From positions 307,795-371,794 of the forward strand of contig JAFZUX010000009.1 in assembly GCA_017618115.1 (NCBI GenBank): a stretch of 64,000 nucleotides of DNA, read 5' to 3'. How positions within the stretch are numbered: position 1 is the first letter of the stretch; each line of letters begins with the position of its first letter. Positions 19,725-28,468 of the stretch are shown piece by piece. This DNA comes from Bacteroidales bacterium (GTDB lineage: Bacteria; Bacteroidota; Bacteroidia; Bacteroidales; UBA932). The translations under genes were made by a program, and so were the position numbers. Under the pieces are notes generated by a model. That model was not told where the DNA came from, made no database searches, and saw only the letters and a program-made list of their open reading frames with translations.

Positions 19725-20588
19725 ATGGGCATACTTATAGTACTTCCAATATTGACCGTTCTGATGTTCGGTCTGGGTCTATCCCTCAAGATAGAGGATT
19801 TTAAGGCTTTGGCTTACAAACCTAAGGCTTTGATACTTGGCATATTTGGGCAGCTTATTCTGCTTCCTGCCATTGCTTTTTTACTGGCGGAACTCTTCAA
19901 CCTGCCTGCCATCTTCTACCTTGGAATCATACTTATTGCCTGCTGCCCCGGCGGAAGTTCCTCCAACGTATTCTCCCGTCTTGCAGGCGGAGACGTGGCC
20001 CTATCTATCACTCTTACAGCCATCAGCAGCATTGTTACCATGTTCACCATTCCGGTGATTCTCTCCATTGCACTTGGCCAGTGCAGCGGAATGGAGGCCT
20101 TCTCACAGAGTGAAGGAGGCATACACCTGCCTGTAGGTAACCTCCTTATTCAGAACATACTGCTTATGTTTATCCCTATAGTTGCCGGCTTTGTTCTCAG
20201 CCGCCTCTGCCCCGTAACAGCAGGAAAACTGGATAAGATAATAGCAAAGATTTCCTTTCCGGCTTTAATGCTTCTTGCTACAATCTTCTTCATTCAGCAC
20301 CATAAAACCATTGGGGAGAACATTGGAACACTGGGAGCGGTAATCACGCTTATGCTGGTCCTTTCTGCCGGCATCTCCGCCCTTGCCTCAAGGCTTTTCA
20401 GACTCTCAGCCTCTCACCGTAAAACCATTGTGATTGAGGTTGGTATGCAGAACGCCGCACAGGCCATAGCTATTGCTTCCAGCCCCTTCATCTTCAACAA
20501 CTCCGCACTGGCCATCCCCGCCATCATCTATGCACTGATGATGAACGTAGTGCTCCTTATCTATGTTGCGGTTGTAAAAAAGAAATAA
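19725..20588 (+). CDS. Bile acid:sodium symporter (BASS) family transporter
   Basis: This 287-residue protein has about 9-10 membrane segments and the BASS core: ACCPGGSSSNVFSRLAGGDVALS, a sodium-site motif, and EVGMQNAAQAIAIAS in the second crossover helix. Bacterial members carry bile acids, pantoate, pyruvate or other organic anions with sodium. No neighbour fixes the substrate. It ends 8 bases from the convergent methyltransferase gene, with no terminator visible. Confidence 0.9.
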   Translation: MGILIVLPILTVLMFGLGLSLKIEDFKALAYKPKALILGIFGQLILLPAIAFLLAELFNLPAIFYLGIILIACCPGGSSSNVFSRLAGGDVALSITLTAISSIVTMFTIPVILSIALGQCSGMEAFSQSEGGIHLPVGNLLIQNILLMFIPIVAGFVLSRLCPVTAGKLDKIIAKISFPALMLLATIFFIQHHKTIGENIGTLGAVITLMLVLSAGISALASRLFRLSASHRKTIVIEVGMQNAAQAIAIASSPFIFNNSALAIPAIIYALMMNVVLLIYVAVVKKK

Positions 20589-20596
20589 TCTGACTG

Positions 20597-21679
20597 TTAT
20601 ACTAGTGAACACTCAAGAATAGAGTGTCCGTATGCCAGGTCATCATGTATCTTTACAATCTTATAGCCTACCTTCTCAAGTATATCTATCATATCCTGAG
20701 AATGATACATCTTGCTGTTTCCGTTGGCTATAACGGTAAAGTATAGAGATGTCATTGTAAGACAATAACTTGCAGTCTCATAACGCTGTCTGTCCCAGAA
20801 GGTCTCCATTATAAAGAGTTTACCGTTCTTATTCAGAGACTTCTTGGCGTTTGTAACTATTCTCTCAATCTCCTCTTCAGAGAAGCAGTCCAAGAACTGG
20901 CTCATCCACACCGCATCAAATCCCTGCGGATAATCATTATCTTTCAAGAGGTTACGCGGGAAGGTGGAGATTCTCTCAGCCCCCTCTTTGCCTGCAACGT
21001 TCTTCTTCAGCATCTCAAGCTGCTGCGGCAGATCCATAACGGTAACCTGCACATCCTTGTTGTACTGAACGCACTTTAAAGAGAACTTTCCCGTATTGCC
21101 GCCTACGTCCATAAGACGCTTAACGTCAGAGGCAAAGACAATCTTAAGTGCCTGGTCAAATGAACTGTCTGAATAGAAGTGGTCAAAATCAAACCAACTC
21201 TTCTGCACATCTGCAGGAAGTGAAGACAACCCCTCATAAACCGTAGGCCAATTACCAAACACCTTCAACCCTGCAGGACGCCCCTCCTTCAGACTTGCCT
21301 CCAAGTCAAAGAATCCCAGGTAGTTTACATCATTTACAAAGTTCATGTTTACCTGGGTCATCCTGTCTGTAAGCAGATACCAGCCGGTCTTTGTAATAAA
21401 GAACTTATCATCTTTAACTATCACGGTACCAATAGATAAAGAGGCCTCCAAAAGCACCTTCACGCCGTAACGTGAAAGGTCCACCTTAGAGACAACCTCA
21501 TCCATAGTAAGGCCGTCCGGATTATCTTTAAGTGCCTGAAAAATACCAAATTTGAGCATCATCCTTGATGCCTGGAAAGCAACAGGTGCAAAGGCTATCT
21601 CCTGAGCCGCTCTCTGCGCCTCCAAAATAGAAAGCTTGTCCTTTCCGTATTTCTCCTTAAGAGGTGATTCTAACTTCAT
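20597..21679 (-). CDS. SAM-dependent O-methyltransferase (dimerising, winged-helix N terminus)
   Basis: This 360-residue cytoplasmic enzyme has the two-part layout of acetylserotonin/caffeate-type O-methyltransferases: an N-terminal winged-helix dimerisation domain (about 20-110) and a Rossmann methyltransferase domain with the SAM loop MDVGGNTGKFS (about 173), VMDLPQQ, and the segment DAVWMSQFLDCFSEEE where the catalytic His of plant enzymes would lie. The small-molecule substrate is unknown and no biosynthetic cluster surrounds it. Transcription starts from the palindromic divergent promoter shared with the C69 dipeptidase gene. Confidence 0.85.
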   Translation of the reverse strand: MKLESPLKEKYGKDKLSILEAQRAAQEIAFAPVAFQASRMMLKFGIFQALKDNPDGLTMDEVVSKVDLSRYGVKVLLEASLSIGTVIVKDDKFFITKTGWYLLTDRMTQVNMNFVNDVNYLGFFDLEASLKEGRPAGLKVFGNWPTVYEGLSSLPADVQKSWFDFDHFYSDSSFDQALKIVFASDVKRLMDVGGNTGKFSLKCVQYNKDVQVTVMDLPQQLEMLKKNVAGKEGAERISTFPRNLLKDNDYPQGFDAVWMSQFLDCFSEEEIERIVTNAKKSLNKNGKLFIMETFWDRQRYETASYCLTMTSLYFTVIANGNSKMYHSQDMIDILEKVGYKIVKIHDDLAYGHSILECSLV

Positions 21680-21700
21680 ACTCTAACTCATTTACAACCC

Positions 21701-21728
21701 CAAATTTAAGATTAAATCATTAAATTTG
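21701..21728. promoter_or_regulatory. Palindromic divergent promoter (methyltransferase / C69 dipeptidase)
   Basis: The two -7 boxes are TAAATTTG at 21708-21701 (minus) and TAAATTTG at 21721-21728 (plus). They are the arms of an inverted repeat, CAAATTTAA and TTAAATTTG with a 10-base centre. No clear TTG elements lie at the usual distance, so the symmetry may also be an operator. Confidence 0.55.
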
Positions 21729-21750
21729 AATGGTTTTAAAGATAGATTTT

Positions 21751-23316
21751 ATGAAAAGAGCAGTGTTCATTTTGGGGTTGGTGGTGGCTTTAGCAGTGGC
21801 TACCAACGGTTTAGCTCAACAGAAGGATTATGAAACAGGGCAGGAGTGCACCAGCATTATGGTGGGAAGGCTGGCATCTACAGATGGGTCCGTGATAACT
21901 TCTCACACCTGTGACGGCGTGTCACACACCTGGATATCAATAGAAAAGGCAGCAGATCACAAAAAGGGTGAGGTGCAGAAAGTCTATCGGGGAATAAGAA
22001 GAACAAGATTTAAGGGAGATACGGTTGGAGTAGTATGTACGGGAGAGATACCGCAGGCAAGACATACCTACGCCTATCTGAACACCGGCTATCCCTCTCT
22101 GAATGAGAAGCAAGTAGCAATTGGAGAGACAACTTTCTCCGGGCCGGATACGCTTAAGAATCCGGACGGTATGTTGATGATTGAGGAGATGGCCAGAATT
22201 GCACTGCAAAGGTGTGATAACGCCCGCTCTGCGGTTAAGTTAATGGGCTCGCTTGCAGAGAAGTACGGCTACGGAGACGGCGGAGAGTGCCTTACGGTTG
22301 CAGACAAAAAAGAGGTGTGGTGCTTTGAGATTGTGGGGTGCGGAAAGGATAAAAAGGGAGCCGTTTGGGTTGCACAGAGAGTTCCGGACGACCACGTTTC
22401 CATCTCTGCTAACATCCCTAGAATAGGCAAGATAGACCGCAAAGACAAGGACCATTTTATGGCATCAGACAACGTGGAGAAGGTGGCACTGGAGTACGGT
22501 CTTTGGGACGGAGAGGGAGAGTTTAAGTTCTACAAGGCATACCACGGAAACTACGGAGACGGCAAAAACTTCAGAGAAAGAGACTTTTACGTTCTCTCCA
22601 CACTGGCTCCGTCACTTGGTCTTACATACGATATGGAGGAACTCCCCTTCTCAGTTAAACCGGATGAAAAAGTGGACGTTAGAAAGGTAATGGAACTCTT
22701 TAGGAATACCTTTGAAGGAACACAGTTTGATATGTGCCGCAACTGGCTAATTGAGGTGCCTGCAAAGGGAGACAAACCGGCCTACAAAAAGACCAGCCCC
22801 GTTGCAAATCCATGGCTTACAGCAGATACCCGCAACACTCTGAATACCGTTGCTCCCGGAACTGTGGAGTTTTCAAGAACCCTTGCGGTGGCATGGTGCT
22901 CATACTCAACAGTTCTGCAGTTACGCTCCTGGCTTCCCGATGAGGTTGGCGGAATACTCTGGTATGCAGTGGATAACCCGGCGGAAAGCCCTCGCATTCC
23001 AATCTTTGCGGGAGCACAGTCACTTCCTTCCGGCTTTGATTTCTGCGGGCAGAAAGAGTTCAGAGAGGATTGCATTCTCTGGCAGTTCAGAAAGGCCAAC
23101 CGCCTGGCTACAGTTGCTTGGCAGAAATCCAGAAACCGTGTAGCTTCTGAAATAAAGGCCGTAGAAGAGCTTGCTTTTGAGGAGGTTGCAAAGTTGGGCG
23201 CAAAGAGCACGGCAGAAGAGAGAGATGCCGTTACCGCCAAGATTTACCAGGAAGGCGTTAAGAGGTGGAGGAAGATGGAGGAAGATTTCTGGATGAGTTA
23301 CGGAAGAAGTTTCTAA
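21751..23316 (+). CDS. Secreted C69-family dipeptidase
   Basis: This 521-residue exported peptidase of family C69 (Ntn-hydrolase fold) has a signal peptide ending near GLAQQ and a short propeptide before the catalytic Cys in ECTSIMVGRLASTDGS (Cys 33 from this start). Other family marks are TSHTCDG, GGECLTVADKKEVWCFEIVG, and FRNTFEGTQFDM. It cleaves dipeptides or small peptides in the periplasm. The frame is open from 21730, but the -7 box ends at 21728, so the ATG at 21751 (MKRAVFILG) is the likely start. Confidence 0.92.
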   Translation: MKRAVFILGLVVALAVATNGLAQQKDYETGQECTSIMVGRLASTDGSVITSHTCDGVSHTWISIEKAADHKKGEVQKVYRGIRRTRFKGDTVGVVCTGEIPQARHTYAYLNTGYPSLNEKQVAIGETTFSGPDTLKNPDGMLMIEEMARIALQRCDNARSAVKLMGSLAEKYGYGDGGECLTVADKKEVWCFEIVGCGKDKKGAVWVAQRVPDDHVSISANIPRIGKIDRKDKDHFMASDNVEKVALEYGLWDGEGEFKFYKAYHGNYGDGKNFRERDFYVLSTLAPSLGLTYDMEELPFSVKPDEKVDVRKVMELFRNTFEGTQFDMCRNWLIEVPAKGDKPAYKKTSPVANPWLTADTRNTLNTVAPGTVEFSRTLAVAWCSYSTVLQLRSWLPDEVGGILWYAVDNPAESPRIPIFAGAQSLPSGFDFCGQKEFREDCILWQFRKANRLATVAWQKSRNRVASEIKAVEELAFEEVAKLGAKSTAEERDAVTAKIYQEGVKRWRKMEEDFWMSYGRSF

Positions 23317-23322
23317 TAATCC

Positions 23323-23352
23323 TTGCAATAAAGGAAATTAGGTATATTTTTG
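23323..23352 (+). promoter_or_regulatory. nhaA promoter
   Basis: TTG at 23323-23325, 19 bases, then TATTTTTG at 23345-23352; the ATG follows 22 bases later. This is one of the best Bacteroidota promoters in the window. Confidence 0.75.
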
Positions 23353-23374
23353 CAGCCGTTTTTGATGGCTTAAT

Positions 23375-24775
23375 ATGAAACTTATACCTGTATATACCTG
23401 GAACAAATCTCTCGTTAACCTTGAGATAAGACAGAAGAAATTCAGTAAACAACCTTGGGCTCAGGGAGTTATACTACTGGCCTTTGTAGTGATTGCAATG
23501 CTGTTGGCAAACCTGCCGTTTACCAAAGAGCTCTATCACTCTGTACTTGAGACAGATCTGGCAATCTCCGCCAACTTTAACGGACATCAGGTGCTCTTCC
23601 CTAAGGATATGACAGTTGAGAGGTTCATCAACGATATCCTTATGGTTGTCTTCTTCTTTACCGTAGGATTGGAGATAAAGAGAGAGATAGCCCACGGAGA
23701 GTTATCATCTCCGCAAAAGGCTATTATGCCGGTAATTGCAGCAGTGGGCGGAGTGTTAGTTCCGGCACTTATCTACTTCTTCATTAACCAGGGTACCGCA
23801 GCATCCAGCGGTTGGGGAATCCCTACTGCTACGGATATTGCCTTTGCGGTTGGAATACTTGCAATACTTGGAGATAAAGTTCCCGTCTCTTTGAAAGTGT
23901 TTTTAACAGCCTTAGCCATTGCAGATGACCTTATTGCAATATTGGTTGTAGCCATATTCTACGGCGGAAGCATCAACCTGATTCTCCTGGGGATAGCACT
24001 CATTCTAGTTGTAGTGCTAATTGTAATGAACAAACTGGGAGAGAAACGCCCCTGGTTCTACTTCATTCCGGCAATTGTTATATGGACCCTGTTCTACTAC
24101 TCCGGAGTTCACGCAACCATGAGCGGTGTGGTAATGGCATTTCTGATTCCTTCAACTCCAAGATACACAAGGGAATACTACTACCATAAGAGAGCCGTCT
24201 ACAGAAATAAACTAGAGGAGTATGAGGTTATAGAAGAGGAGTCCGGATTCCCTAACGGCCCTCAGAGACACGTACTCAGACAGTTAAGCAAGACCTCAAA
24301 GAACTGTATTGGAATGAGTTACCGTCTTGAGCACGTTCTGAGCCCGTGGGTAAACTTTATAATAATGCCGATTTTTGCCCTTGCAAACGCAGGAGTAACC
24401 ATTCCTAACGTACAATATTTCAATATATTCCAATACTCACCGGAACTGGGAAGCGTAAGCCTGGGTATCTTCCTGGGTCTGCTGCTTGGAAAACCTATAG
24501 GAATAACCATTGCAAGTTTCATTGCTGTAAAGAGTAAACTTGGAGCAATGCCGGCAAAGGCTACCTGGGCTATGCTCTTTGCGGTAGCCTGTCTGGGTGG
24601 TATAGGCTTTACAATGAGCATCTTTGTAGATACGCTCTCATTCGGAGATCATCCTCAAGTTGCTCAAATGCTGAGAGATATGGGAAAGGTAGCCGTACTT
24701 ATGGGCTCTCTGTTTGCCGGACTGCTGGGAGTAATTATGGTGAACGTAGTGCGTAAGATTCAGCACAGCAGGTAG
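23375..24775 (+). CDS. nhaA: Na+/H+ antiporter NhaA
   Basis: This 466-residue inner-membrane antiporter exports sodium in exchange for protons. The ion-site residues are visible in TATDIAFAVGIL (Asp 133 equivalent) and ALAIADDLIAILVVA (the Asp pair 163/164 of E. coli). A long charged loop between the two halves (about residues 270-310, with YYYHKRAVYRNKLEEYEVIEEE) makes it longer than the E. coli protein (388), as is common in Bacteroidota. It ends 3 bases from the convergent CPA1 antiporter gene, so two cation/proton exchangers lie tail to tail. Confidence 0.96.
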   Translation: MKLIPVYTWNKSLVNLEIRQKKFSKQPWAQGVILLAFVVIAMLLANLPFTKELYHSVLETDLAISANFNGHQVLFPKDMTVERFINDILMVVFFFTVGLEIKREIAHGELSSPQKAIMPVIAAVGGVLVPALIYFFINQGTAASSGWGIPTATDIAFAVGILAILGDKVPVSLKVFLTALAIADDLIAILVVAIFYGGSINLILLGIALILVVVLIVMNKLGEKRPWFYFIPAIVIWTLFYYSGVHATMSGVVMAFLIPSTPRYTREYYYHKRAVYRNKLEEYEVIEEESGFPNGPQRHVLRQLSKTSKNCIGMSYRLEHVLSPWVNFIIMPIFALANAGVTIPNVQYFNIFQYSPELGSVSLGIFLGLLLGKPIGITIASFIAVKSKLGAMPAKATWAMLFAVACLGGIGFTMSIFVDTLSFGDHPQVAQMLRDMGKVAVLMGSLFAGLLGVIMVNVVRKIQHSR

Positions 24776-24778
24776 TTA

Positions 24779-26050
24779 TTATTCTTCCTCCAACTTTTCC
24801 ACCTTCAATACCCTTGCAGAAGAGGCAAGAGTCATACCCTGCATTAAAAGAGAGAGCAGAGTTACAAAGAAGACAATGTTGAAGATCTCCTTTGCACCGT
24901 TTAACTTGCAGACTACCGGATAGATAGAGAAAAGTATAGGACCGGCACCCTTTAATCCCACCCAGGAGATGAAGAGTTTGGAGCGCATAGAAAACTTACG
25001 GAACGGAAGCAGACAGAGCAGCACACTCAACGGCCTTCCTACAAAGCTCATAAAGAGGCAGGCAAGAATTGCAGGAAGTGCTACGATAGGAAGTTCGCTC
25101 GGATCTACCAACAAGCCTAACAACAAGAATATCAGTGCCTGAGCAAGCCAGGTAAAACTGTCAAAGAAGGTGAAGACCTCTCCCCTGTTAGGAAGGTCTT
25201 TGGTGTTGCCTATTATTATTCCGGTTATGTAGAGAGAAAGCAGGCCGTTACCCTTGACCACCTCTGCAAAGGAGTTGGAAAAGAAGCCAATACAGAGCAC
25301 CAGAATAGCGTAGAGAGCCTTATCGTGAAGATGGAACTTACGCAGAAGCCACCTTGCTCCATAGCCTACGGCAAAGCCCACAGCCACGCCTGAGGCTATC
25401 TGTAAGAACAAGACAAATAGAGAGTTAAGAATGATGCTTACGCTGTTCATGTGCTCCGCCCCTGCGTTCTGAATATTTAATATGGTGTGTGTCAGAACTA
25501 TCGTGAGTACAAAAGCCATAGGATCATTGCTGCCGCTCTCAAGTTCCAGCATAGGCTGTAGATGCTCCTTGAGTTTCATCTTGCTCCCCTTCAATATGGA
25601 GAAAACGGAGGCGGAATCTGTAGAACTCATTACGGCGGCAAGCAGGCAGCAGACAATTAAGGAGATATCCTTATTAACGCCGAATACTCTGAATATCAGA
25701 TAAATAAATATGCCGGTAAAGAGAGCGGTAAGTATAACACCCAGAGTGGAGAGTATCACTCCCGGGGCCAGTATAGGTTTTATTTTTTTGAAATCCGTCT
25801 GAAGTCCGCCGGCCAGTATGATTACGGAAAGTGCCCAGTTTCCAAAGAATTGCGCCTTGTTAAAGTTGTCAAACTCTATTCCCATTCCGTCCTGCCCAAA
25901 GAGCATTCCAACTCCCAGAAAAATGAGCAAAGACGGTATACCGTACTTGAAGCCAATCTTGCTTACCAAGATGGCCACAAATACCAAAACGGATAACAAA
26001 AGCAACATGTCATCCGCCATGAAATTAACCGGGAAAAGGCCCAATATCAT
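24779..26050 (-). CDS. CPA1-type K+ (or Na+)/H+ antiporter, no TrkA-C domain
   Basis: This protein of 413-423 residues has 12-13 membrane segments and the CPA1 core: LIFLGVGMLFGQDG, ILAGGLQTDFKKIKP, and MSSTDSASVFSILKG followed by LELESGSNDPMAF, the Asp-containing ion-site region. NhaP2/CvrA relatives usually continue into a cytoplasmic TrkA-C domain; this one stops after the membrane part (ARVLKVEKLEEE). The start may be Met-1 (26050) or Met-11 (26020); the latter begins just before the first helix. It lies 4 bases behind a DUF47 gene. Confidence 0.87.
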   Translation of the reverse strand: MILGLFPVNFMADDMLLLLSVLVFVAILVSKIGFKYGIPSLLIFLGVGMLFGQDGMGIEFDNFNKAQFFGNWALSVIILAGGLQTDFKKIKPILAPGVILSTLGVILTALFTGIFIYLIFRVFGVNKDISLIVCCLLAAVMSSTDSASVFSILKGSKMKLKEHLQPMLELESGSNDPMAFVLTIVLTHTILNIQNAGAEHMNSVSIILNSLFVLFLQIASGVAVGFAVGYGARWLLRKFHLHDKALYAILVLCIGFFSNSFAEVVKGNGLLSLYITGIIIGNTKDLPNRGEVFTFFDSFTWLAQALIFLLLGLLVDPSELPIVALPAILACLFMSFVGRPLSVLLCLLPFRKFSMRSKLFISWVGLKGAGPILFSIYPVVCKLNGAKEIFNIVFFVTLLSLLMQGMTLASSARVLKVEKLEEE

Positions 26051-26054
26051 AGAG

Positions 26055-26699
26055 TTAGCCCTCTTTTGCTATAATCATCTTAATGCAGTCCCCTATCTCC
26101 TTTGCCACGTCTGTGGTATCCTCCAGAGACTGCACAATATTCTTGCATTTGGTAAGTTCAATTCCGTTCTTCTCCGCCTCAAAGAGATGGCTCATATAGA
26201 ACTCGTAGAGGTCATCCACCTCACTCTCTATCTCTTTGATTCTTGCGCACTTAGACTTAATCTCCTCTTCATTCTTTTTAAACTGGGGCAAATCCTTTGC
26301 TATATCGTTCAGGAGGTGAGAATCTTCCACAATCTGATCCCCTATCTCAATCCAGGAGTTGTCCGTAAAGTTCGGACGATAGATTACAAGCTTCTTTGCA
26401 GAGTCATGAATCATATCCAGGAAAGACTCCATTCTGGAACCCAATATCTGAACATCCTCTCTCTCAAAAGGAGTGCGCCTCATTTTAAAGAGTGTCTCAG
26501 ATATCTTTGCATCCACAACATCTCCTTCTCTTTCAACCTCTTTCATCTGACGGGTAAGTTCCTTCTTCTTTTCGTAGGTTTCCTCGTTAAGAATCTCCTT
26601 AAGCAGGGTTGCTGCCTTTATAACCAACTCACTCTGAGTAATTAAAAGCGGAAATATCTTCTCTCCGCCGCCACGGCATTTGAAAAAATTAAACAACAT
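26055..26699 (-). CDS. DUF47 (PhoU-like) family protein
   Basis: This cytoplasmic all-helical protein of 214 residues belongs to the DUF47/PhoU-like family (MLFNFFKCRGGGEKIFPLL, then long charged helices with EVEREGDVVDAKISETLFK and REDVQILGSRMESFLDMIHDSA). Members normally accompany low-affinity Pit phosphate transporters and are thought to regulate them. No Pit gene is present here; the partner 4 bases downstream is a cation/proton antiporter. The frame extends to 26771, but the -7 box at 26732-26725 places the start at 26699. Confidence 0.85.
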   Translation of the reverse strand: MLFNFFKCRGGGEKIFPLLITQSELVIKAATLLKEILNEETYEKKKELTRQMKEVEREGDVVDAKISETLFKMRRTPFEREDVQILGSRMESFLDMIHDSAKKLVIYRPNFTDNSWIEIGDQIVEDSHLLNDIAKDLPQFKKNEEEIKSKCARIKEIESEVDDLYEFYMSHLFEAEKNGIELTKCKNIVQSLEDTTDVAKEIGDCIKMIIAKEG

Positions 26700-26711
26700 C
26701 TGAATTATTAG

Positions 26712-26732
26712 TATCTTTGAGCACCAAATATA
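26712..26732. promoter_or_regulatory. Divergent -7 boxes (DUF47-antiporter operon / DUF1460 gene)
   Basis: TATCTTTG at 26712-26719 serves the plus-strand DUF1460 gene and TATATTTG at 26732-26725 serves the minus-strand DUF47 gene. The two boxes are 5 bases apart, so polymerase cannot occupy both at once. Confidence 0.55.
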
Positions 26733-26739
26733 ACGAATT

Positions 26740-27714
26740 ATGACACCTATGCCAAAAAGATTATCATCCAAAATAGCATCGGTTCTGCTTGTTACCCTAC
26801 TCTCTCTGGGTTCCGTTTTTGCTCAGAACGATACTATAAAGCTCTCATCCAATCCGGATTTCTATGCAATCACCCTACGCAGTGATATTCCTATAGCAGA
26901 GAATATTATGAAGGCTCTTGTACCAAATGTTAATAAGGTATCTACAGGAGATCTTATGGTTCAGGCCGCTATGAAACTGCTTGGAACTCCATACGTTGCC
27001 GGCACATTGGAGGAGGGAGATGAGGAGGATGTAAGAGTATACCTAAGCAAGACAGACTGCATTCTCTTTGTTGAGACATGTATGAACCTTGCCCTCACCG
27101 CAAAGCAGAAGGGAGATAAGGCTGACTTTGAGGCACTTGCACAGAACGTACGCCAGAGCCGTTACCGCAACGGCAACGTAAGAAGTTACGGTGATCGCAT
27201 ACACTACACTACGGAGTGGATACGCCAGGGAGAGAAAAGAGGCGTTGTAAATGATATTACTTTAAAGATTGGCGGTGAGGTTTATGACCACCCAATCTAC
27301 TTTATGACAAAGAATTACAAACTCTACAAGCATCTTAAAGATGCAAACCTGAGTGACGAGTGCTGCTCAGAGGAGAGTGAGAACTGCACCCTCAGCCAGG
27401 CAACCAAAGATTACAACACAATTGCAAAGGTTGAGGCGGAACTTAACCAGAAGCCATACACCATCATTCCGCAGGATAAGATTAAGGCTTGTGAGAAACT
27501 CATAAAGAACGGAGACGTTATCTGCTATATGTCTACCACTCCGGGTCTTGACATTGCTCACGTGGCTATGGCATACTGGAGAAAAGACGGCAAATTGGGC
27601 TTTATTCACGCCTCTATGGCAGAGATGAAGGTGGTTATAGACAAGCAGTCTATAGACGAGTATGTAAAGGGCCGAAAGGGCATTAACGGCATCAAAGTAA
27701 TCCGCGTCCGCTAA
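26740..27714 (+). CDS. Secreted DUF1460 protein, N-acetylmuramoyl-L-alanine amidase-like
   Basis: This 324-residue exported protein has a signal peptide (to about residue 29, SVFAQ) and the DUF1460 fold, an NlpC/P60-like cysteine hydrolase. The nucleophile is the Cys in SKTDCILFVETCMNL and the His lies in GLDIAHVAMAYW. Structural work on the family describes amidase specificity for cell-wall peptides, so a role in peptidoglycan turnover or salvage is likely. A small Cys-rich insertion (SDECCSEESENC) is unusual. The zinc-ribbon DUF805 gene follows after 12 bases. Confidence 0.87.
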   Translation: MTPMPKRLSSKIASVLLVTLLSLGSVFAQNDTIKLSSNPDFYAITLRSDIPIAENIMKALVPNVNKVSTGDLMVQAAMKLLGTPYVAGTLEEGDEEDVRVYLSKTDCILFVETCMNLALTAKQKGDKADFEALAQNVRQSRYRNGNVRSYGDRIHYTTEWIRQGEKRGVVNDITLKIGGEVYDHPIYFMTKNYKLYKHLKDANLSDECCSEESENCTLSQATKDYNTIAKVEAELNQKPYTIIPQDKIKACEKLIKNGDVICYMSTTPGLDIAHVAMAYWRKDGKLGFIHASMAEMKVVIDKQSIDEYVKGRKGINGIKVIRVR

Positions 27715-27726
27715 TTCCAATATATT

Positions 27727-28383
27727 ATGATGCTCCTGGACAAATGCCCGTATTGCGGCAAAAAAATCACAATAGGCACCCTGCAGTGCCCGTTCTGCGG
27801 AGAAGACCTCAGCAACCTGGAACCGCCTAAACCTAATCATTATCAGCAGTACCGCAAACTCCCTATGCCAGGCATGATGGAGGCTTTCAAAACCTGCTTC
27901 ATCAAGAAATACGCAAACTTCCACGGCAGGGCAAGGCGCTCAGAATATTGGTGGTTCTATCTCGCATATTACATTATAAGCCTCCTCGCAGGCGTTCTAA
28001 TGTTCTGTTTTATTGACTTTAAGGAGTATTTTGACTTCAGCACCAACCCTTCCGCTTACGAAGTACGTGAGTCCATAGAAATGCTGAAAAAAAGCTTCCT
28101 GTACAATCCCGGATATTGGCTGAGTATAATTATTTCACTGGCCTTCCTCATTCCTAACCTGGCTGCTACAGTAAGGCGTCTGCATGATATCGGAAAAAGC
28201 GGCACGCTGCTCCTCTACTTCCTCTTTGGCCTCATCCCGCTCCTTGGAGCAATCTTCGTACTGGTGTACGGAATCATACTTCTTGTATGGATGTGCACAG
28301 ACGGCAACAAGGAACCTAACAAATGGGGTCCTTCTCCAAAGTATATCCCTGTAAATGAAATAAAAAAGCCTTCAGAAATCTGA
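27727..28383 (+). CDS. DUF805 membrane protein with N-terminal zinc ribbon
   Basis: This 218-residue protein starts with a zinc ribbon, CPYCGKKITIGTLQCPFCGE, followed by a short linker and a DUF805 domain: the entry segment GRARRSEYWWFYL, about four membrane helices, and the conserved RRLHDIGKSG. Function is unknown. The last seven codons form the left part of a terminator hairpin that is shared with the convergent tRNA-Lys. It is probably cotranscribed with the DUF1460 gene. Confidence 0.85.
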   Translation: MMLLDKCPYCGKKITIGTLQCPFCGEDLSNLEPPKPNHYQQYRKLPMPGMMEAFKTCFIKKYANFHGRARRSEYWWFYLAYYIISLLAGVLMFCFIDFKEYFDFSTNPSAYEVRESIEMLKKSFLYNPGYWLSIIISLAFLIPNLAATVRRLHDIGKSGTLLLYFLFGLIPLLGAIFVLVYGIILLVWMCTDGNKEPNKWGPSPKYIPVNEIKKPSEI

Positions 28384-28393
28384 AGGCTTTTTT
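28362..28393. terminator. Bidirectional terminator between the DUF805 gene and tRNA-Lys(CTT)
   Basis: AAAAAAGCCTTCAG-AAAT-CTGAAGGCTTTTTT is a perfect hairpin with A and T tracts on both sides. It overlaps the DUF805 stop codon and begins three bases from the tRNA 3' end. Confidence 0.88.
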
Positions 28394-28395
28394 GG

Positions 28396-28468
28396 TGACC
28401 CGCCAGGGGATCGAACCCTGGACCCCAACATTAAGAGTGTCGTGCTCTACCAGCTGAGCTAGCGAGTC
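28396..28468 (-). tRNA. tRNA-Lys (anticodon CTT)
   Basis: The 73-base cloverleaf has acceptor GACTCGC/GCGGGTC with a T-G pair, D arm GCTC/GAGC, anticodon stem CGACA/TGTTG with loop CTCTTAA, and T arm ending in GGTTCGATCC. CCA is not encoded (the genome has CC then A-tract). It overlaps the end of pssA by 2 bases and has its own promoter inside pssA. Confidence 0.95.

Noticed and set aside
20620-20645. Hairpin ACACTC/GAGTGT as terminator of the methyltransferase gene
   Set aside because: It lies within the last codons and is not followed by a T-tract on either strand.
25818-26645. Open frame of 275 codons opposite the CPA1 antiporter and DUF47 genes
   Set aside because: It spans two real genes in antisense and shows no protein-family pattern.
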